From positions 69,226,383 to 69,290,382 of the forward strand of contig JAKGHH010000002.1 of NCBI GenBank assembly GCA_022828595.1: a stretch of 64,000 bases of DNA, in the 5' to 3' direction. The notes under the pieces were generated by a model. That model searched no databases. It had not been told where the DNA came from and saw only the letters and a program-made list of their open reading frames with translations. This DNA is from Nelumbo lutea. Taxonomy: Eukaryota; Streptophyta; Magnoliopsida; Proteales; Nelumbonaceae. Shown here one piece after another: positions 57,301 through 64,000 of the stretch (the stretch's first letter is position 1; every line of letters starts with the position of its first letter). The position numbers and the translations under genes are program-made.

Positions 57301-58400
57301 GGTACCATAACCATATTTCCTTAATAATTATTCATAATTTTCATAAGAAAAGTATAAAGTTCATATTAAATTATAGAAAATCAACATATTCATGAGAAGA
57401 AAAAGAAGAAAGAAAATAAAATTCAAAAAATATAGGGGATGAACCCTTATTTTTATTATAGGAAAAGAATAAAAGAAAAAGTAGTAGTAGTAGTAGTAAT
57501 AGTAGTAGTAGTAGTGGTGGTGGTGGTGGTCTTCCTTACTTATTGGTTCAGGTTTTGAAGTCTTTGAGGGTTCAATACAGCATTTAGCAACGTTTGTGGT
57601 GATTAAACCCAAATAAATAAGAAAACAATAAAAAGAAATTAGTATATAAACATAGAAAATGATTATTTTAGTTTAATAATGTCTATTTTATAATTATAAT
57701 CTCAAAAAAGAATGAACAAGAAAGTATTTTATAGTAGGAAGTAAAAAACTGCTTGGCAATTAGGTGAAGCGAGTCTCAAAGGGTGCCTTGTCACCTAGGC
57801 ATCAACTTGACAACTATGATCATCTGGTAGGACATGCTAAAAAGTAGCTCAACCACTCCATACGTGAAAAGTGGGAGGACAAACTTCTAATCACAATATG
57901 GGGCTTGCTCATGTTGGTACTAGGACAATCTATCAGTTATTTGTTTTATGGGAGATAAGGGTCTCTCAGTATGTCAGTGACCCAAAGAGGGAATCAAAGT
58001 TATGCTTGTTGCACCCATTAAGCTTTAAAAAGAGAAAATGCACCAAACCAGAGTTGGAGATAAGTAGCATACACTTTTTAAGACAGATTCAATCCTTGCA
58101 GGTTGCTTTGCTTGCCAAAAAAGAAATCCTAGAACAATACGCTGAAAAACCTCCTTCAGTGGCTTTAAGAGAAAATTCTCTAGGATGGAATTCTCAGATT
58201 TTGTAGATGTTCTCCCATTTGCATCTCCAAACTGCCCAGCAGAGTTTAGTAATGCAACTCCCACAACCTGTTCAGGCAACTCTGCTGCTGTAACCAAAGC
58301 AGTAAATCCTCCAAGACTGAAAAATAATCATAGGATATATAATCAATATTTTCAGAGTCATTAAAACCACACTCAACATGGAAAGGATAAGCAATAATTG

Positions 58401-58434
<34 letters not shown>

Positions 58435-59815
58435 TAGAAAGGATTCTAGTTGAAGTAGAAGGTTCATTATATCATGACCAAGACATATGCTCCCTGCAAC
58501 TTTAATGTTTCCTTTCTTTCTTTCTTTTAGACTCAGGTTATGAGCAAGCTGACAAAACAAGTTCTTTGGGTTTTCCGAACACATGTCATCGCTGTTAAGG
58601 GACATCCTTTCCATATTTAAGTCTGAGGTTTTATCCAGAATTGTTATGCACAAAACAATTCTCTATAGAATATGTACATGAAACCTCTGTAATTGTTAGA
58701 CTGAACAGAACATAAAGAAATAGTTCAAACAAGATAATACAGTTTGGGCATATGAGAAATTACCATATTCTTCTAAAATGATTACATTTTCTTTGCTCTA
58801 TCACTGTAGCACTAAATCTTAATTTGAAGGCCTGGTGAATGATCACCATGATATAAGCCCAAAGGCTTCAACCACATAGATATCAAGACATTTGAAAGCT
58901 TACATGCTATTTTTCATATTGATATTGTATTCATGCTTATGAAGCTTACTAATTTAGTTATGGAGCCCATACAATCACTTGACAAATTATATAATATGTT
59001 ACCCCTTTGTGTTTTCACCTACTAATACAAGAGAACGATCATATAAGCTGCAAACCTAAGCACATTGTGCTCTGCAGTACTTACTGAATTTTATAACAGT
59101 AGTTTGGGAGTTTGGGTAATGGCACTTTTTATGGATTTGCAGTTTCATTTTGTCATCTTCTGTATATGTACAACTTGTCCTTTAGTGTTCAGAAATCTAG
59201 ATTGGATTCCCAGTCAGGGTTTCTAATCAGAGCAAATGATCTTTCAACCAGATGTAGCTCTAGCTACCAAGATCTTCTGATAGACTCCAGAATAAGGCTT
59301 TTTTTTTTTTGAAGATAAATAAAGAAAAAATCCATTAGGAAATAAGGGAGAATAAGGCTACATGACAAATTTTCAAGTTCAGGAAAATAATAAACAGAAG
59401 GGGAAAAAACCACCGTTGGTTGACATCTCAACTAATTTAACTCGATGCAAGACCAAGAACCAAAGGATCTTTGATAGGGGTGCAAGTCGGGCGGGTTGGG
59501 CTAGGTTTATGGTCAACCCAGGGCCGGCCCTAAAATTTGGGCTTAAGGCCGGAGCCTGAGGTCAAGCCCGATTTTTCCAACCCGAGCCCAGCCTGCCCTG
59601 TAATTTGATGCCCTCGGGTTGGGCTCGGGCTCGGGCCCGGGCCAGGCTTGGGTTGGTCAATGAACCCACTCTAAAATTATACATATATAAATGTATTTAT
59701 GCAAATATATATACATATATTTATGTATGTATGTAAATATGTATGCAAAATATCTATACAAATGTTATATATACAAATATGTATGTATATATATGTAAAT
59801 ATGTATGCAAACATT

Positions 59816-59880
<65 letters not shown>

Positions 59881-61795
59881 GTATAAATGTATATAATTGG
59901 GCTGGGCTCAGGCCGGGTTCGGGCTACCTAAGGGCTAGGCCTGAGCCCGGCCCGAAAAATTGAAAAGCCCGACTTCTTTGGCCCGAGCCCAGCCTGTGAA
60001 AAATTCCGGGTTGGGCCCGCCCAAGTTGCACCCCTATCTTTGAGTACTGTCACAAGCTCCTCTGATGAAAAAAATAACAGGAAATATGGTTGAATTAGAA
60101 TATGATAAAGTGGATGTCCTAGATAATAAGAACAATGATTAGTGGTTGTTCCAAGAAGCATGTTTGGTGCCTACTATAAATAATAACAACACAATTCTGA
60201 GGTACAGTCCTCTAAATAAACAGGTAACTTCAAATGTCAGAAATTTCTCAAGTTTCTCTTTAAACCTTAAAATGAAATGTGAACATTTAATTTTCATTTT
60301 TGTTAAAGAAAATATATGCATTTATATGATACTGAGATTTCCTTCCACGCAATAAATCAGAAACTTAATAAAATTCACTGTAGAATGCTACTAAACCGAA
60401 GAACTTTTATTGTCAAGCATCCTTAAAACAAGAATAAATACTCTGCACTCATAGTAAAGCATTACCTGTTTCCAACTAAAATTGCTGGTTCTTTCACTAT
60501 CTCCTTCAAGAAATCTGCAACCTGGTCTCTCCATACCATGGCATCATACTCAATTATTGCTTTCTCACTCCATCCAAACCCCAGCAAGTCTAAAGCATAA
60601 ACTCTATATTTTTTAGCCAGCTCTGGTATATTGTATCTGCTTACATCACAAGAAAAAGAACTTCATTAACATAACTGAAGGTGCACATAAAAGTCAAGAG
60701 ACTCAAGACAAATAGAAATTGAAGACTAAGACAAACTAGCATGATTTTCAAGCCAATTAATTTCTCAGGAAGCAATGTTTTACCAGAATCAGTGTCTGTT
60801 AAACAATCTTATGCATGTTCAGGTCACATTTTGAATGAAGATTTGGTTCAATTTCAAATCTTTAAAGGGAATACAATTCACAACCAAGAATAACATAATC
60901 CTCTATGTGGGAATGGGATGTATTCACAAATTGTGCAACAGATAGAAATGATAGGCTTTGCATTAGAGAAACACATCTAACCTGGAAAAGAACCATATAT
61001 ACACTTCTAACAATGAGAAACACAATCATCAATTTGATCTTCACACAGAAAACTCTCTAAACAGTTTCAGAATAGGCGCTACATGAAGTGATGGCCTACC
61101 ATTTCAAGTGCAATCGTTGGGTGCATTTTGATTAACAAGATGCCAAGAAAGAAAATCAAGAACCCAAAACGAACCTCCAGTGAAATGCAGAAGCACCAAA
61201 CCCATGAATAAGAACTATAGGAATCCCTTTTCCTTGCTCCACGTAATGTATTCTGTGGCCCCTCCATGTCCAATAATTGTACCCTTCTGGCTTGAAAGGT
61301 AGCCTCTCTCTTCCTGGAAACAAAATCAGCTTAATCAAGTTCTGTATACACGCATACATGAATTCTAAAAAAAATTCAGCAAAAATAAACAAGAAGAAAC
61401 GAATGCTATCAGGTAGCATAACTTCTAAATTTCCACCAAAAAAATCTAAATCTGCAACCAAATTCCTGAGATGAAGAACAAAACAAACCTTGGATGGGAC
61501 TGGCAGTCGAAGAAGAATCCATAACCGAAACCCCGGCTGCAACGATTCCCTTCAAGGTAAAATTCCTTCTAAGAATTTTGCATTGGCTTTCTTCGCAGAG
61601 AAACCAAAAAGTCAGCAAAAGTTTTCCACAACCAGCATTTTAGTTTCAGAGGTAGAACAAATAAAAGTAGATAGGATTAAGCCCTTGGTCCTTACTGTGC
61701 TGAAAGATCCTCCTGGGTACAAAGAGTCGACGTTGGATGGGATTGAAGAAATCTGCATGTCTGAGTGAAGGTGAAAGAGCAGATGAAGAAGACAT
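54312..61795 (-). CDS. Plastid-type alpha/beta-hydrolase (At4g36530-like)
   Basis: Seven exons: 61795-61696, 61590-61489, 61313-61175, 60636-60466, 58316-58073, 55039-54948 and 54591-54312. They total 1128 nt, 375 aa; all borders are GT-AG and all phases agree. The first 60 or so residues are rich in Ser and Arg (MSSSSALSPSLRHADF) and look like a chloroplast transit peptide. The fold starts around residue 78 with GYNYWTWRGHRIHYV. HGFGAS (104-109) is the oxyanion loop, GNSLGG holds nucleophile Ser171, GDLDPW offers the acid (Asp316, or 314), and GHCPHDE gives His343. The triad is complete. It resembles Arabidopsis At4g36530 in length and sequence, from memory; the substrate is unknown. The start was chosen because this ATG gives a transit peptide and joins in frame through a 105 bp first intron; frames reading straight through that intron hit stops. 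Introns 4 and 5 are 2.1 and 3.0 kb because of insertions. Confidence 0.9.
55080..56702 (-). mobile_element. Copia-derived non-autonomous LTR element in intron 5 of the hydrolase
   Basis: LTRs of about 190-197 bp lie at 55080-55276 and 56513-56702. On the minus strand the upstream LTR ends TTTTACA and is followed at once by TGGTATTAGAGC (56512-56501), one base off the common initiator-Met primer site. AAGGGGGCA precedes the downstream LTR as a polypurine tract. Flanks CTGCT and CTGTT are a 5 bp target duplication with one mismatch. The 1.24 kb interior has no gag or pol. It lies in the same orientation as the host gene. Confidence 0.86.
57190..57820. mobile_element. Repeat element in intron 5 with GCCTAGGCG motifs
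   Basis: GGCTAGGCGACAGGGGGGCG and GCCTAGTCGCCTAGGCGATG near 57210-57255 are echoed by AGGTGAAGCGAGTCTC and GTCACCTAGGCATC near 57760-57805. They may be diverged ends of one element. An AT-rich centre and a (GTA/GTG)n run at 57481-57530 lie between. Confidence 0.45.
58402..58431. repeat. (CA)n microsatellite in intron 4
   Basis: About 15 uninterrupted CA units, 85 bases upstream of exon 5 on the coding strand. Confidence 0.9.
59475..60035. mobile_element. hAT-type MITE in intron 4 of the hydrolase, 561 bp
   Basis: TAGGGGTGCAA at the left pairs with TTGCACCCCT at the right. ATCTTTGA lies at 59467-59474 and 60036-60043 as an 8 bp duplication. GGGCC-rich arms flank a centre with (CA)n and (TA)n runs at 59823-59882. 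Confidence 0.86.
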
Positions 61796-63055
61796 CGAAG
61801 CCCAACAACCATAAACCCCACGAAGCTCAAGAATCGCTGGACTGGGTTGAGGTTCAAGTTTCTGAGAAACCAGATACGAATTACGAGGAGGATTTGAAAG
61901 AGAAGAAATTAGTAGCGACTAGCGAGAGCATAAACTAAATTCTTTTATGTGGCTGGCGTACCATGCAGCTGTGGCTCATTTGGAACCAAACGAATCTCCA
62001 GATTTTTCTCTTTCTACTAAGGTTGTCATATTTGGACCGGACATAATACCGTTTTGGTCATTGGGTCACGGGTTGAACACTTCAACCGTTCAGTCCGACT
62101 CAAGAGTCAAGAGTCAAGAGTCAAGACTATGCTGCCAATGAACTCCCAAAATTCAGAACCGGATTCGACATCCGATCCTATACGGACATACAGTTATACA
62201 TACATTCGATTGAAATCCAAAGTCCATAAAAAAAATCCAACGTCCATTAATAATTATATATATCTTTATATGTATAAAAATTATATAAAAATTATAATTA
62301 ATAAATTTAATATTTTATATTTATATAAAAATATTTTTTTAATAGGTTGTATGTAAATTCTAAACTGTTTTATGACGATGTGATTATCACTTTTATTAGA
62401 AAGGTGGTCCCACGTTTATGCATTCATTCAGGAATTTCTTCTCTTGCGTTCTCCTTTGGATTGGTTCTTTTGTTGGCTGCAGAAGTTATATACTTATACT
62501 TTCCTGTTTTCATCATTTTTCTTTCTGAAAAGTTGTATCTGAGCTTCATTTTTTATTGAATTTATATACAAGTTTCTTGATTGAATTCTGTGTTAGAAAA
62601 GAGTGCAAATTGTAGTTATAAGTAAATAGATGCAAAATTGGTATCTGGTTGAAATTTGCACTATAAATAAACAGAATCGAAGAAAAAAGGGTTTGACTAT
62701 GATACTAGGAAGGCATGATGTTATATCTTTTGGGTATCATAGATTTTCTAAAATATTAATTCACTGTCACCAATCACCATGAGAAATGAAATGTTGACAA
62801 ATTTTACTAAGTCCCTACGAGGAGATGTACACCAGCCGTCACCACGCCTCACGTATAGACGTATAGTCCCCGAAACAAAGGGCCCATATCCGGCAATGGG
62901 ACCTACGAGTCCACTAAACATGAGTCATAGATGTGAACAACAATAAGTAACTATAACACAAACCAAATGGCTCTGTAAATGGATCGGATTCGATTGTAAA
63001 TTTAGTTTTTCTGATATTTGGATTTTTATTGTGACCTATTTATCAGATTTTGATA
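61796..63055. other. Promoter side of the hydrolase and intergenic sequence
   Basis: A CATAAAAG stretch on the minus strand near 61945 is a weak TATA candidate about 150 bases before the start codon. CAAGAGTCAAGAGT repeats lie at 62100-62127. The stretch 62595-62690 shares GTGCAAAT / GATGCAAAATT blocks with 40560-40950. No gene is seen. Confidence 0.45.
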
Positions 63056-63191
63056 CAAGGTGAACATGGGCCAGGCCAGACTAGGCTTCTACGTATACAG
63101 CTTTAAATGTACTATGCTTATCATAGCTTAGACAGAAAACCTAAGCCCAAGCCCGGAATTTTCTGGGCCGGGCTAGAGATGATTATCCCCA
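63056..63191. mobile_element. Short hAT-type MITE remnant
   Basis: The left end CAAGGTGAACATGGGCC and right end GGGCTAGAGATGATTATCCCCA are diverged inverted repeats of the TAGGGGTGATCATGGGCC type at 52521. Flanks TTTTGATA and CTTTGATG match at six of eight positions. Confidence 0.55.
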
Positions 63192-63199
63192 CTTTGATG

Positions 63200-63600
63200 G
63201 GTCTCTCTCTAATAAAAATGAAATTTGAATTTATGGGTCTCTGATGAAAACATGATATCTAAGTTAACTTGGGACTCCAAGCTTGTTATTTCATGTTTGC
63301 GTGGAGAAATTCCACCACCATGGAGCATACGAAACATCATTGAAGACTGCACCGCTATGAAGACCCAGTTTGCGTTTGGTTTAAAGTACCGTCATGGCAT
63401 CATCTCTTCCGTGAGGCGAATCAAGCTGCTGATTGGCATGCCCAACAAGCCCAATTCTGTCTTACAACTCCTTAAGTTTTAATTTACAGGATCTCCCTCC
63501 TCTAGGTTTTATTTGGAATTGTGATTCGTGGGGACGTACTACACTACCCCCAGGCTTGTGTAACACCAATTGGATCTATCAAAAAAAATATCTAAATTAA
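63200..63600 (+). pseudogene. 5'-truncated LINE, RNase H and 3' end
   Basis: DSKLVISCLRGEIPPPW and a downstream ANQ-AADWHAQQAQ-like segment in a shifted frame belong to a LINE RNase H. LPPLGFIWNCDSWG is the usual C-terminal tail. The 3' end CTACCCCCAGGCTTGTGTAA and the closing ATCAAAAAAAATA match the copy at 31580-32075 in style, so both derive from one LINE lineage. Confidence 0.72.
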
Positions 63601-64000
63601 TTTTATTAATCATAAAAAAATTAACTTTGTTATTGAACAATTGAACTTAATTAATATAAACTATTCACATGCGTACTAAAAATAAAGAATTCAGGTATTA
63701 ATCGAATTAAATTGGAGTGGATCCATATGCCCAATCCAAATTAAAGCCATGACTATGGCTTTTTAAGAAAGAAAGGAGTTAACATCTTAGGTTATGTTTG
63801 GTTCACTGCTGGCCTCATTTTTTAATTTTTGCTCATTATAGGCAAGAATGGGCAAGAATGAATAATATTAGAGAGTTTGATTACAAAATTCTTACTATGT
63901 GTCACATTCTTTTTAGAACGAAAAATAAGCACCATAGCACAAAAATTAAGCAACATGTAGCAAGAAAAATAATCATGCCCCATCTTGCTCATTTTCATTC
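63601..64000. other. Intergenic up to window edge
   Basis: AT-rich. GGTTATGTTTGGTTCACTGC at about 63789 resembles the left end of a Tourist-like element whose right end would be outside the window. No gene is seen. Confidence 0.45.

Noticed and set aside
57361..57612. Tyr- and Phe-rich frame
   Set aside because: It is the translation of the (GTA/GTG)n microsatellite and flanking AT-rich intron sequence.

Overview
The window is nuclear DNA from a flowering plant. It shows plant spliceosomal introns, plant retrotransposon families (L1-type LINE, Ty1/copia, Ty3/gypsy of the Tat type with an RNase H carrying the VDGSSN motif), hAT and CACTA DNA transposons, and two host genes that match plant-specific proteins. 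I cannot name the species. Most of the window is AT-rich, broken by GC-richer blocks that are LTRs of gypsy elements.

Layout. 1-5.2 kb: an L1-type LINE on the minus strand, cut by the left window edge. 5.7-12.9 kb: a minus-strand copia relic split by a non-autonomous gypsy element (7455-11406) and a hAT MITE, followed by a plus-strand copia relic. 12.9-17.5 kb: a CACTA-type element with long subterminal repeats. 17.6-20.3 kb: a LINE remnant and MITEs. 20.5-30.8 kb: a 10.4 kb decayed Tat-like gypsy element on the minus strand (gag, protease/RT, RNase H, integrase). It carries a separate plus-strand gene with its own TATA box and two clean introns. 31.3-36 kb: a 281 bp TRIM, a LINE 3' end and a decayed hAT transposase. 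37-45.7 kb: duplicated segments, degenerate tandem repeats and MITEs, with no convincing host gene.

The right part holds two host genes, both on the minus strand. The first (46910-48345, four exons, 233 aa) belongs to a plant-specific family of unknown function ending in LPQ-D-WTY. The second (54312-61795, seven exons, 375 aa) is a plastid-type alpha/beta-hydrolase with a complete catalytic triad. Both models join in frame at every splice site. Intron 5 of the hydrolase contains a 1.6 kb copia-derived non-autonomous LTR element in the same orientation, and intron 4 contains a hAT MITE.

I see no CRISPR array, operon, tRNA or rRNA gene, and no clear new biological system. The most interesting items are the intron-containing antisense gene inside the gypsy element, the mismatched LTRs of that element, the tiny gypsy derivative made almost only of LTRs plus an 89-90 bp tandem array, the TRIM and intronic LTR element with readable primer-binding sites and target duplications, and a duplicated protein-like fragment at 40.1 and 41.5 kb.
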